Assembly (NCBI RefSeq): GCF_023712425.1
Contig: NZ_JAMAYG010000003.1
Location: 186,001 to 250,000, forward strand
Reading direction: 5' to 3'
DNA length: 64,000 bases
Source of the DNA: Rothia sp. P100
GTDB taxonomy: Bacteria; Actinomycetota; Actinomycetes; Actinomycetales; Micrococcaceae
Shown here in pieces: positions 26,696 through 35,245 of the stretch. Under the pieces are notes generated by a model. That model was not told where the DNA came from, ran no database searches, and saw only the letters and a program-made list of their open reading frames with translations. Position 1 is the first letter of the stretch; each line of letters starts with the position of its first letter. The translations under genes and the position numbers were made by a program.

Positions 26696-28351
26696 ATGAA
26701 AGGCACCCTCTTGGCACACTCTCCCCAGCGCGCAGGCACCACCGAGCCTCGCCGCAACGCCGGTTACGCGATTCTGGCAACCCTGCGTAATTACGGCATC
26801 GACACAGTCTTTGGCATTCCCGGCACCCACAACCTTGAGTTCTACCGCCATCTAGAGGAGCTGGGCATCAAGCCCGTCACTACCCGTCATGAGCAGGGTG
26901 CTTCTTACGCTGCCGACGGCTGGTCCCAGACTCGCGGGCTGCCCGGTGTGGTCATCACCACCTCAGGACCCGGCCTGCTCAACTCCCTCTCGGGAGCAGC
27001 CACCGCCTACGCCGAATCTCGCCCCATGATTATCCTCTCCCCCGGCCGCCCGGTCGGGCACGAGTTCCGAGATATCGGCGCCCTGCACGAGACCAAGAAC
27101 CCCACCGGCGCGGTCAACTCCATTGTTGAGTTTTCCCGCCGCGTGAACTCGGCTGAAGAAGCGGTGGACATCATCCACAATGCCTTCCGCTCCTTCGCGC
27201 ACGCCCGTCCGCGCCCCATCCACATCGAGGTGCCCCTTAATATCTTGGAAGCCGAAGTCGAGGTGGACGAGGCGCTCCTCGCTGCCCGCCCCTTGGGCAA
27301 ACCTCAACCGGCACCCGCCGAAGACGTTGAAGAGGCAGCCCGCATGCTAGCGGCGTCCACTAACCCGGTGATTATTGCCGGCGGCGGCTCCCTTGCTGCA
27401 GCCGATGACCTGCTGCTCCTAGCAGAAACGCTAGAAGCCCCCGTGCTCACCTCCATTAACGGTAAGGGCGCAATCCCAGAGAAGCACCGCCTATCCCTGG
27501 GCGCAGACCTGCGCCTCACCGCCGCCCACTCCTTCTGCCAGCAAGCCGATGCCATGCTGATTATCGGCTCGAAAATCGGTGAAGCTGAGCTGTGGGAAGG
27601 CGATATCCGCCCCGCAGGGCCGGTCATCCGGGTGGATATTGAACGCTCCCAGATGCTCACCAACATCACCCCGGATATTGAGTTGCCGGGCAACTCAAAA
27701 GCTGTCGTGCCGCAACTCTTGAAAGCGCTGTCAGAGCAGGGAGTCACCCCCGCATCGCGCACACAGCGAGACCTGCAAGAAATCTTTGACGCCCTAGATA
27801 ATGAGGGGCGGGCCATTGCACCTGAACTAGCCCAACTCAACGAGCTGATTATGGAAGTTCTGCCTGAAGACACTATCATCGCCGGTGACTCCTCCCAGGT
27901 CACCTACATGGGCACCACCACCTTCTACCGGGCGCCCAAGCCCAATTCTCTGCTCTACATGGCGACCTACGCCACCCTGGGGTACGGTCTGCCCGCCGCG
28001 GTGGGCGCCAAGATTGCCGCCCCTGAGCGTCCGGTGGTCTGCCTGCTGGGCGACGGCGCACTCATGTTCGCCATCCAGGAGATGATGACGGCGGTGGAGC
28101 AGCAGCTCGACCTACCCATTATTTGTGTGGATAACGGCGGCTACGGCGAAATCCGCCAGAATGAGCGCGACCGGGGCATCGCGGATGTTGCGGTCAACTT
28201 GGTGCAGCCTGACTGGGTGAAGCTGGCGGAGGGTTTCGGTGCCACTGCTTTCACCGCCACCATGGACACCTTGGCAAAGACGGTCACCCAGGCTCTAGGG
28301 ACCAAGGGGCCCAGCCTGATTCACCTCAAAATTGGTGAGAGTCTGCGCTAG
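26696..28351 (+). CDS. Thiamine-diphosphate-dependent decarboxylase/synthase (AruI-like 2-oxoacid decarboxylase)
   Basis: A 551-residue ThDP enzyme with the three-domain layout of acetolactate synthase relatives. The catalytic Glu lies in TTRHEQGASYAADG, and the GDG...N motif starts at LLGDGALMF with the DNGGYGE Asn. The N-terminal FGIPGTHNLEFYR resembles 2-ketoarginine (5-guanidino-2-oxopentanoate) decarboxylases of the AruI type more than true acetolactate synthases, and no small regulatory subunit is adjacent. In that role it would turn 2-ketoarginine into 4-guanidinobutyraldehyde. A -10-like TATGCT at 26673-26678 gives a very short leader. Function is inferred from family style and context. 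Confidence 0.85.
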   Translation: MKGTLLAHSPQRAGTTEPRRNAGYAILATLRNYGIDTVFGIPGTHNLEFYRHLEELGIKPVTTRHEQGASYAADGWSQTRGLPGVVITTSGPGLLNSLSGAATAYAESRPMIILSPGRPVGHEFRDIGALHETKNPTGAVNSIVEFSRRVNSAEEAVDIIHNAFRSFAHARPRPIHIEVPLNILEAEVEVDEALLAARPLGKPQPAPAEDVEEAARMLAASTNPVIIAGGGSLAAADDLLLLAETLEAPVLTSINGKGAIPEKHRLSLGADLRLTAAHSFCQQADAMLIIGSKIGEAELWEGDIRPAGPVIRVDIERSQMLTNITPDIELPGNSKAVVPQLLKALSEQGVTPASRTQRDLQEIFDALDNEGRAIAPELAQLNELIMEVLPEDTIIAGDSSQVTYMGTTTFYRAPKPNSLLYMATYATLGYGLPAAVGAKIAAPERPVVCLLGDGALMFAIQEMMTAVEQQLDLPIICVDNGGYGEIRQNERDRGIADVAVNLVQPDWVKLAEGFGATAFTATMDTLAKTVTQALGTKGPSLIHLKIGESLR

Positions 28352-28413
28352 GCAAGGAAAGTGGCTGGGCGATAATAACTGGTTTCACCTACCCCAAGAC
28401 CTGATAGAACAAA

Positions 28414-28457
28414 GCGCCCCGTCTGCTCTCCACCTTTGACTGGAAACAGACGGGGCG
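28414..28457. terminator. Bidirectional terminator between ThDP enzyme and ABC permease
   Basis: GCGCCCCGTCTG (28414-28425) pairs perfectly with CAGACGGGGCGC (28446-28457) across a 20-base loop. It separates two convergent transcripts. Confidence 0.8.
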
Positions 28458-28482
28458 CCTCGGGGTGCGAGTTCCCTAGTGA

Positions 28483-29775
28483 TCACTCATGACGTAGGGC
28501 GTCAATGGGATCTAGTTTTGCCGCCTTATTGGCGGGGTAATAACCAAAGAAGAGGCCGATACCCAGTGAGAAACCCAGAGCCAGTAATACTGCGCTCAGT
28601 GGTGGGAAGGTCATTTCACTGAAGAAGGTGGACCCAAAAATACCCAGAGCGCCCCCTAAGAGCACACCAATCACCCCGCCCACTAGGCACACCATCATGG
28701 CCTCAATCACGAACTGCAGACGAATAGCCCCGCGAGTAGCGCCCAGTGCCTTGCGCACACCGATCTCTCGGGTGCGTTCGGTGACGGTCACCAGCATGAT
28801 GTTCATGACGCCAATGCCACCCACCAGCAAGGAAATACCAGCGATAGCCGAAATGGCCGCGCTGATACCGTCCAGAACCTGGTTAAAAGCGTCCGTGGAT
28901 GCCTGGAAGTCCTGGATTTCTGCATGGAAGTTTTCATTGGATCGGTACATACCCGTCAGCACAGCCTGCAGCTGGGACTTAACCTGCACGAGGTCCTGAC
29001 CTTCAGCCGGACGCACCGTGAGGCTAGCCCACGATTCCTCCTTATAACCCAGCGCACCGCTATTAGTGTAGGGCGTGTAGGTAATATCGTCGGTGGACGA
29101 GAGTAAGAGACCGCCAGAGGTGTTGGGGGCAAAGACACCCACTACCACGGCGCTGGAGCTAGAACCCTGAGCATCCAGCTCGACCTCCCCACCGATAGCG
29201 TCCTCTGGGCTATCGAAGAGGGAGAACATCTGGGATTCGGAAATCAAGATCACCGGGCGGCGGTGATCAATATCGGTCTGGGTCATGGTGCGACCGTAGG
29301 TGATATTGACTTTCTCAAGCTCTAAGAAGTCCAAGTTCACCGGGGAAACACTCGCTGACTGGCTCCGTTCCCCGTTATAGAGGGTCACGCCCATACCACC
29401 GTAGGCACTACCCACCGGCACACCGGAGATTTTATCCCCCATAGCGTCCTTGATGCGCTGAATATCATCGACATCAAGTTTTGAGGCTTCATCAGGGGCA
29501 GCTCCACCCCCACCGTACATGGCGGCATAGGGATCATTACTGGTTGATGTGTCCTCTTCTCCCTCCTTGGGTCGCTCGGTCACCTGCACCATGAGGTCAT
29601 TGGCGCCAGAACTGACGATGGACTGGGTGGTCTGCATCTTGAGCGCATGGCCCAGAGTAAGAATGGCAATTACCGAGGAGATACCCACGATGATGCCGAG
29701 CAAGGTGAGGAAAGAGCGCATCTTGTTGGTGCGTAAGCTACTGAAGGCTAGCGAGATTGATTCGCGGATGTTCAT
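28483..29775 (-). CDS. MacB-like ABC transporter permease
   Basis: A 430-residue permease: one N-terminal helix (SFLTLLGIIVGISSVIAI), a large extracytoplasmic MacB periplasmic-core domain (residues 45-290), then three C-terminal FtsX helices with VRKALGATR between helices. This is the mechanotransmission type that couples ATP hydrolysis to an extracytoplasmic adaptor. Its start overlaps the ATPase stop by 4 bp, giving an operon adaptor-ATPase-permease. Substrates of such Gram-positive systems are often peptides or antibiotics; none is indicated here. Confidence 0.93.
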   Translation of the reverse strand: MNIRESISLAFSSLRTNKMRSFLTLLGIIVGISSVIAILTLGHALKMQTTQSIVSSGANDLMVQVTERPKEGEEDTSTSNDPYAAMYGGGGAAPDEASKLDVDDIQRIKDAMGDKISGVPVGSAYGGMGVTLYNGERSQSASVSPVNLDFLELEKVNITYGRTMTQTDIDHRRPVILISESQMFSLFDSPEDAIGGEVELDAQGSSSSAVVVGVFAPNTSGGLLLSSTDDITYTPYTNSGALGYKEESWASLTVRPAEGQDLVQVKSQLQAVLTGMYRSNENFHAEIQDFQASTDAFNQVLDGISAAISAIAGISLLVGGIGVMNIMLVTVTERTREIGVRKALGATRGAIRLQFVIEAMMVCLVGGVIGVLLGGALGIFGSTFFSEMTFPPLSAVLLALGFSLGIGLFFGYYPANKAAKLDPIDALRHE

Positions 29776-30659
29776 GCCTGTCCCCCTCCTTGCGGGGTAG
29801 CTGCAGGGGGCGCAAGGACGCTGGTGGGCGAGGTCGCCACAGGCCCTGCGGCAGGTGCCCCCAGGTAGGGGGTGGCGGCGTCCTCACCGCTCACGATTCT
29901 GCCGTCTACCATGGTCACCACGCGGGTGGTTTCGGCGGCTAGCTCGGAGTTGTGGGTGATGAAGACAATGGTCTTGTTCTGCTCGCGGTTGAGCTGGTGG
30001 AAGAGGTCCATGACCATGCGCCCGGTCTGGCTGTCCAGCGCACCGGTCGGTTCATCGGCTAGCAAAAGCGGCGGATCGTTGGCGAGCGCACGGGCGATGG
30101 CTACACGCTGCTTCTGACCGCCTGAAAGCTGAACGGGGTTGTGCATCATGCGGTCAGCGATGCCCATTTGTTCGAGGAGGTGCTCGGCGCGTTCGCGGCG
30201 TTCTTTGACGTTGATGCCGGCGTACATCATGGGCATCTCTACGTTTTTAAGGGCGGAGATTCTGCCGATGAGGTTGAAGCTCTGAAAGATGAAGCCGATG
30301 TTTTGGCTGCGGTAGAAGGCTAGATCGTCATCGTCGAGCTGCATGATGTCTTCGCCGTCAAAGGTGTAGCTGCCCTGGTTGGCTCGGTCCAGCAGTCCGA
30401 TGATGTTCATGAGTGTGGTTTTGCCGGAGCCGGAGGCACCTACCACCGAGACGAATTCGCCGCGGTCCACGTGAAAGTTCACGCCGGGGAGGATGGTGAT
30501 GTGGCTTTCGGCGCCCACGTTGAAGCTTTTGACGATGCCGCGCATATCCAGCAGGCGGTTGGATGCCGCGCCGGGGAGCGCCAAGGTCGGATCAGCTCCC
30601 GACTGGCCGGGTAGCCAGGCGCCGGGTTGCCCGGGCAGGTTGTATTCGTAGCCGGTCAC
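29772..30659 (-). CDS. MacB/LolD-type ABC transporter ATP-binding protein
   Basis: A 295-residue ATPase. Walker A is GASGSGKTT, the Q-loop is FIFQSFNLI, the signature is LSGGQKQRVAIARAL and Walker B is LLLADEPTGALD, followed by the switch His in FITHNSE. About 30 extra residues precede the domain and a proline/alanine-rich tail follows it. It powers the permease encoded immediately downstream and overlaps it by 4 bp; the adaptor gene ends 3 bp upstream. The start is a GTG. Confidence 0.94.
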   Translation of the reverse strand: MTGYEYNLPGQPGAWLPGQSGADPTLALPGAASNRLLDMRGIVKSFNVGAESHITILPGVNFHVDRGEFVSVVGASGSGKTTLMNIIGLLDRANQGSYTFDGEDIMQLDDDDLAFYRSQNIGFIFQSFNLIGRISALKNVEMPMMYAGINVKERRERAEHLLEQMGIADRMMHNPVQLSGGQKQRVAIARALANDPPLLLADEPTGALDSQTGRMVMDLFHQLNREQNKTIVFITHNSELAAETTRVVTMVDGRIVSGEDAATPYLGAPAAGPVATSPTSVLAPPAATPQGGGQA

Positions 30660-30662
30660 GGG

Positions 30663-32159
30663 TTACCAGCTCATTCCTGAGCCGAGGGTGACGTTCTGGC
30701 CCAGCTGCGAGCGGTACTTCTCACCGGGGGTAAGCACCATGTCACCCTCAGCCACGTCCCCGCCGGTCACGGCGACATCAACGTCGTTGGCTAGGCCGGT
30801 TTCAACGGAGCGCTCTTCGAGGGTGTAGCCGCCGGAGTCGGTGGGTACTGCCACGACCACCGCTTTGGTGTCGGCGTCGGTGGTGTAGACGGCGTCCAGA
30901 GGGAGGGAGAGGGTGGAGGCTTCTTCAGCGGTGATGATCTGCGCTTTGACGCTGGAACCCAGCTGCAGGCCTTCGCGATCACCGGTTACTTCGATTTCAA
31001 CGGTGAAGGTGGGGTCACTTGACCCTGCGGGGGCGCCTGCTGCCTCTGAATCGGATTGCTGCACGGAGTCAGCGATGGAGGCCACCGAGGTAACGGTGCC
31101 GGTGTATTCCTTAGAGCCGGTGCTGCCGGAGGTAAAGGTGACCTTGTTGCCTTCCTTGATGGAAGCGATATCTGCTTCACGCACCTTGGTGGTGATGGTG
31201 AGCTTGGAGTCATCACCGATAGTCACCACCGGGCCGGTTGCAGGAGCGCCAGGCTTAGCCACGTTCATCACCACACCGTTGATGGGTGAGCTAATGGTTG
31301 CCGAGTTGATATCGTCCTGTAGCTTCTGGAGGGCCTGGTCACGAGTGGTCTGGGCGGTGGTCAGGGCGCTACGAGCGGTTTCTAGTTCGGTAGCCAGAGT
31401 AGCGAGTTGAGTATCGGCTGCACTGCGAGCGGTGGTGATACCGGTGTCAGCGTCAGCCTTGGCTCCGGCTGCGATGCGTTGGGCACTCTCTGCGGCGCGG
31501 ACCTCCGTGGCAAGAGCGGGGTCGTTGCCTGATGTAGCGAGTGCCTCACGCAGAGCGGAGAGGTCGTCGTTGGCAACGGTGAGCTGTTCATTGGCGGTTC
31601 GCTGGGCTCCCTGAGCCGCAAGGATGTCAGGGTTAGTGCCATTGTTAATGCCGGCACTGTAGTTGTCATAGGCGCCCTGGGCGGCGGTAAGGGCGCTCTG
31701 CGCTGAGGTGACCTGACCGTCCAGGGTGGTGCGCTGGCTATCCAGCTCACCCTGCAGGGCTGAGGCGTCAATCGTCGCTAGGGTCTGCCCCAGTTCTACA
31801 CGATCACCGGGTTCAACGGTGACAGAACTAATGGGTGAAGTGAGGTGGGTGGTGACTGACTCTACGGTACCGGGGCTGACGTACCCCTCAACCCTCACAC
31901 GGTTACTTACATCTGAGCTAGTCAAAATGAGGTAGTCAGTGGCGGGAACCTCCGAAGCACTCTCTTCCCCACCCCTCAACAAGGACGTCAACAGGACACC
32001 GATGAGTATGAGTGCCAGGAGACCAGAGCCCACCCACATCAAAGTTTTGGTGAGGGTAGACATCTTCTTACGGCGCACGGGCCGGGAGCGCTGGGACGCC
32101 GGCCGATGGTGTGCCGGAGCGGCTGGTTCGAAGCTGGGGTCGTTCTGCATCGGGGTCAC
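30663..32159 (-). CDS. MacA/HlyD-like membrane-fusion (adaptor) protein
   Basis: A 498-residue adaptor: basic cytoplasmic N-terminus (QRSRPVRRKK), one membrane anchor (residues 42-62), then a biotinyl-lipoyl half-motif around TLATIDASALQGELD, a long alpha-hairpin rich in A, Q and T (about residues 140-275), the second lipoyl half ATISSPINGVV, and beta-barrel and membrane-proximal domains. This is the RND/MacA adaptor order in a Gram-positive host without an outer membrane. First gene of the three-gene export operon. Start GTG 32159, with ATG three codons on as an alternative. Confidence 0.9.
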   Translation of the reverse strand: MTPMQNDPSFEPAAPAHHRPASQRSRPVRRKKMSTLTKTLMWVGSGLLALILIGVLLTSLLRGGEESASEVPATDYLILTSSDVSNRVRVEGYVSPGTVESVTTHLTSPISSVTVEPGDRVELGQTLATIDASALQGELDSQRTTLDGQVTSAQSALTAAQGAYDNYSAGINNGTNPDILAAQGAQRTANEQLTVANDDLSALREALATSGNDPALATEVRAAESAQRIAAGAKADADTGITTARSAADTQLATLATELETARSALTTAQTTRDQALQKLQDDINSATISSPINGVVMNVAKPGAPATGPVVTIGDDSKLTITTKVREADIASIKEGNKVTFTSGSTGSKEYTGTVTSVASIADSVQQSDSEAAGAPAGSSDPTFTVEIEVTGDREGLQLGSSVKAQIITAEEASTLSLPLDAVYTTDADTKAVVVAVPTDSGGYTLEERSVETGLANDVDVAVTGGDVAEGDMVLTPGEKYRSQLGQNVTLGSGMSW

Positions 32160-32326
32160 TTTCGATGATAGGGAGGTGAGAGAGACTAGTAGCCCTGTCT
32201 TATCCCTCAGTATAGGGAGCCTCTCCCCCCACTATTTCAGCTTCTCACCGCTAGATTCCCAAAAATCATACCTAGGGATGACTCATGATCTTCCAGCTCT
32301 CAACCTCTAGGCTGAGCCACCCCTGC

Positions 32327-32836
32327 TTACTTGAAGAAAGAGCCACCGCGGGCGTCCTGCTCTGCCGATGCCCCGGACCGCTCTTGTGCCTGCGCGATAA
32401 TCTGCGCCTGCTGTTCGGGGCTGTAGGTTTCATCGACTACGCGCACCACTTCAGAGATGTCGTAGATTTCATGGTCGGTGAGGTAGTTAGCTGAGTCAGT
32501 CAGCACATCGCGCACCCGCTGCTCCAGCTCTTCCAAGGTGGCGATACCCGCTTCTTGCAGCACCACGGTTTCCTCTGCGGCGTCCTCCTCAGTGGCCTGC
32601 GGGTCATCCTCAGACTCATAGAGGGTGAAACTGTAGGCACGCTCATCATCAACATGGGCAATATTCATGATGATGGTAAAGATTCTGCCGGTCAGCTCAA
32701 CATAGGTCTTATCAAGCTCAGCAGTCTCTACCACCACCCCATCTATCATTTCTGGAGCGTCATACTCAAAGGCAAACTCAAAGTCAGTGGCAAGGGAACG
32801 GGCGAGCGGAGCGATACCGCGATCAGGTGTAGGCAT
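32327..32836 (-). CDS. Hypothetical acidic protein
   Basis: A 169-residue very acidic cytoplasmic protein without membrane segments. The N-terminal half looks like an alpha/beta domain (PLARSLATDFEFAFEYD, IFTIIMNIAHVDDERAYSFTLYES); the second half is helical with long D/E runs and a QAQEQ-rich tail. I do not recognise a family. It sits between the export operon and the tautomerase gene, about 42 bp downstream of the latter and on the same strand, so it may be co-transcribed with it. Confidence 0.7.
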   Translation of the reverse strand: MPTPDRGIAPLARSLATDFEFAFEYDAPEMIDGVVVETAELDKTYVELTGRIFTIIMNIAHVDDERAYSFTLYESEDDPQATEEDAAEETVVLQEAGIATLEELEQRVRDVLTDSANYLTDHEIYDISEVVRVVDETYSPEQQAQIIAQAQERSGASAEQDARGGSFFK

Positions 32837-32878
32837 GGTCCAAGACTACCGGCAGGAAACCTATCTGGTGATGCGCCA

Positions 32879-33283
32879 TTAGGCTTGTGGCACCGCCAGC
32901 TCACCCAACGCATACTGCGCTTTACCGAAGCCAAAGCTCCAGTCATTAAAGGTGTTCTCAACATAGCCAATAAAGACGTCCTCGCCCGCTACCCCTACCT
33001 CGGCAAGTTCACTGGCAATTCGAGCGTACAGTTCCTGCTTAACCTGCGGGGTGCGGCCTTCCTGAGTAAAGATCTGAATCATCACTACCCCGTCGCTGCG
33101 TTCAAAGCCGAGACCTGCATCCTCTGCAATAATGCTTCCGGGCTCATGACGGTTAATAATTTGAAAGCGGTCGCGCGGTGGAATAGCGTAAACAGCAACG
33201 ATTGCACTATGAATGGCATCGGCAATGTTGCGGACGCTTTCGGGGCTGTGAGTGTTATTGAGATCAATGCGGACGAGGGGCAT
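32879..33283 (-). CDS. Tautomerase family protein
   Basis: A 134-residue protein of the 4-oxalocrotonate tautomerase superfamily. After the initiator Met comes the catalytic Pro (PLVRIDL), which acts as the base; the rest has the double beta-alpha-beta arrangement with DRFQIINRHEPG and TQEGRTPQVKQELY. AAGGAAG before ATG 33283 decides the start against a longer frame to 33373. A palindrome at 33329-33344 followed by TATAGT on the minus strand indicates that its promoter is controlled by the same regulator as the inositol genes. Keto-enol isomerisation of a pathway intermediate is a plausible role. Confidence 0.88.
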   Translation of the reverse strand: MPLVRIDLNNTHSPESVRNIADAIHSAIVAVYAIPPRDRFQIINRHEPGSIIAEDAGLGFERSDGVVMIQIFTQEGRTPQVKQELYARIASELAEVGVAGEDVFIGYVENTFNDWSFGFGKAQYALGELAVPQA

Positions 33284-33328
33284 AACGGCTTCCTTCGACG
33301 GGAGTAATGTGACACCACCAACACTATA

Positions 33329-33344
33329 CTTTGTCCTTACAAAG
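33329..33344. promoter_or_regulatory. Operator (TTTGT-N4-ACAAA) in the tautomerase-GntR intergenic region
   Basis: CTTTGTCCTTACAAAG has perfect 6-bp arms around 4 bases. On the minus strand it lies directly before TATAGT and after TTGAAC, so it occupies the core promoter of the tautomerase gene. The same pattern TWTGT-N4-ACAWA recurs at 40005, 44872 and 50606. Confidence 0.65.
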
Positions 33345-33471
33345 TTCAATTCTTTTCTCATTTTTATCAACATAGGGCCACCTCCAGCGGAATCTGAACC
33401 CTTCCTATATACTCTAATTGTCCATACATAGTGACATTCGAACTATCCCTGCTCACAGAATATGGCTTCCG

Positions 33472-34209
33472 ATGTTTACGCTTTCTTCTCTATCCATCGA
33501 TAGAACCTCTCCCGTACCGCTTTATCACCAGCTGGTCAGCGAAATCAAGAATGCAATCTCAACCAGCACCCTCACAGCCGGCACCATGCTCCCCAACGAG
33601 CTAGAAATCGCCGCTCAACTCCACCTCTCTCGCCCCACCGTGCGCAAAGCAATGGACGAGCTGGTGAGGGCAGGGTTACTCGTTCGCAAACGCGGGGTTG
33701 GCACCCAGGTTGTTGCTAACGAAATCCGCCGACCGCTCTCCCTGACCTCGCTCTATACCGATCTGTCGCAGAGCGGAGTCACCCCCGGCACCAAGGTTCT
33801 CACCTTCGAAATCATCGACCCCCCCGCCCATATAGCTCAGGAACTGCAACTTACTAGCGGCGAACAGGTCTACCACCTCTTGCGTCTGCGTCTCGAAAAC
33901 AACCAGCCACTGGCCATAATGGAAAACTGGATTCCTGTAAAACTGGGCGCCATTGAACCCGATGATCTCACCCGGCAGGGTCTCTACGATGTCCTGCGCG
34001 CCCTAGGTGTCACCTTCTCGTTGGGGCATCAGACGGTTGGTGCAAAAATAGCCAACGCTTTTCACGCAAAAACCCTCGATATTGAGCTGGGGGCCCCCTT
34101 AGTCTCCATGCAACGCACCGTTATCGATGACATTGGCACCCGCGTGGAAACCGGTAGGCACGTCTACCGCGCTGATCTTTACAGCTTTGAAATGACCCTC
34201 TCAAACTAA
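33472..34209 (+). CDS. GntR family transcriptional regulator (HutC/UTRA type), probable inositol regulator
   Basis: A 245-residue regulator. Residues 8-75 form a GntR winged helix (VPLYHQLVSEIKN, LEIAAQLHLSRPTVRKAMDEL, GVGTQVV wing); residues 90-245 are a UTRA effector domain. It directly precedes iolB and heads the inositol island, and the shared TWTGT-N4-ACAWA operators fit the short palindromes typical of GntR proteins, so control of the island by this protein, with an inositol intermediate as inducer, is inferred. A -10 box TATACT at 33408-33413 lies before it, which rules out the TTG at 33418 as start; ATG 33472 is used. Confidence 0.88.
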   Translation: MFTLSSLSIDRTSPVPLYHQLVSEIKNAISTSTLTAGTMLPNELEIAAQLHLSRPTVRKAMDELVRAGLLVRKRGVGTQVVANEIRRPLSLTSLYTDLSQSGVTPGTKVLTFEIIDPPAHIAQELQLTSGEQVYHLLRLRLENNQPLAIMENWIPVKLGAIEPDDLTRQGLYDVLRALGVTFSLGHQTVGAKIANAFHAKTLDIELGAPLVSMQRTVIDDIGTRVETGRHVYRADLYSFEMTLSN

Positions 34210-34290
34210 ACACAACCCAAGAGCGCGGCCTATACACGCCCCGGCACCCTACTCACCCCGCAGTAGACACAGCTATTCCAAGGAGAAAAT

Positions 34291-35178
34291 ATGTCAGAGT
34301 GGTTTTACCCCGCAGGTAGCGCAGCAGAGGGCCCCTGGGACCTATCGCTGGGCACCCACGATTCAAGTCTCGCGGTAGCAAGCTGGTCTCATACCGGCAT
34401 CAAAACCGCCACCTTCAATGACCAGAAGATTACTCTCGAAGCCGCCCCTGAAGAACGCATTATTGTGCCGCTGACAGGTGATATTACCGCTACTGTAGAC
34501 GGCAAGACCTACGAGCTTGTCGGGCGCGAATCGGTCTTTCACGGCCCTGCCGATGTGCTCTACACCGGCGTTAACCGCCCCGTCACTCTGGAGGGCGCCC
34601 CCGGGGTGCGGGTAGCAATAGCAACCGCCCCTGCCACGGCAGACTACCCGGTACGTCACCTGACCCGCTCAGAAATCCCTCTTGAACTGCGCGGTGCGGG
34701 TAACTGCTCCCGCCAAGTTCACAATTTTGGCACCCCCGCCACCCTAGAAGCTGACCGCTTCATCGTCTGCGAAGTCATCACCCCGGCAGGCAACTGGTCT
34801 TCCTACCCGCCACACAAGCATGATGAAGAAAAAGAGGGCGAAACCGCCCTCGAAGAGATTTACTACTTTGAGACCCGTAAGACCCCCGGAGCGCCAGAAG
34901 AAGCCAAAGATGCCATTGGCTATCAGCGGGTCTACGCCTCTGATGAGCGCCCCATTGACGTCAATGAAGAGGTACGCACCGGTGATGTCGTACTGGTTCC
35001 CTATGGCTGGCACGGCCCCGCTATGGCCGCCCCCGGCTACGACCTTTACTACCTCAACGTCATGGCTGGTCCCGGGCGTGTGCGAGACTGGCTCATTTCA
35101 GATGACCCCCACCACGGTTGGGTGCGTTCCACCTGGGAAGACCAGAACATTGACCCACGCTTACCCTTCACTGCCTAG
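34291..35178 (+). CDS. iolB: 5-deoxy-glucuronate isomerase
   Basis: A 295-residue bicupin that isomerises 5-deoxy-glucuronate to 2-deoxy-5-keto-gluconate in myo-inositol breakdown. The central metal motif SSYPPHKHDEEKEG and the EEIYYFE segment are the IolB signature; VPYGWHGPAMAAPGY gives the second set of histidines. Length is normal for IolB. AAGGAG is 7 bases before the ATG. It follows the GntR regulator by 80 bp and may share its transcript; no copy of the shared operator was found immediately upstream. Confidence 0.96.
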   Translation: MSEWFYPAGSAAEGPWDLSLGTHDSSLAVASWSHTGIKTATFNDQKITLEAAPEERIIVPLTGDITATVDGKTYELVGRESVFHGPADVLYTGVNRPVTLEGAPGVRVAIATAPATADYPVRHLTRSEIPLELRGAGNCSRQVHNFGTPATLEADRFIVCEVITPAGNWSSYPPHKHDEEKEGETALEEIYYFETRKTPGAPEEAKDAIGYQRVYASDERPIDVNEEVRTGDVVLVPYGWHGPAMAAPGYDLYYLNVMAGPGRVRDWLISDDPHHGWVRSTWEDQNIDPRLPFTA

Positions 35179-35194
35179 ATAGAATGCCTACCTG

Positions 35195-35231
35195 GCTCAG
35201 CGCCTACCCTGTAAGACGGTGGGCGCTGAGC
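35195..35231 (+). terminator. Hairpin between iolB and the TSUP permease gene
   Basis: GCTCAGCGCC (35195-35204) pairs with GGGCGCTGAGC (35221-35231) apart from one bulged base. No T-run follows, so it may attenuate and not end transcription; the permease ATG lies 15 bp beyond. Confidence 0.5.
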
Positions 35232-35245
35232 TCAGCGAGGTTCCC

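Noticed and set aside
26696-28351. Biosynthetic acetolactate synthase (ilvB)
   Set aside because: There is no ilvN/ilvC neighbour, and the N-terminal motif and the ureohydrolase/aminotransferase context fit a guanidino-2-oxoacid decarboxylase better.
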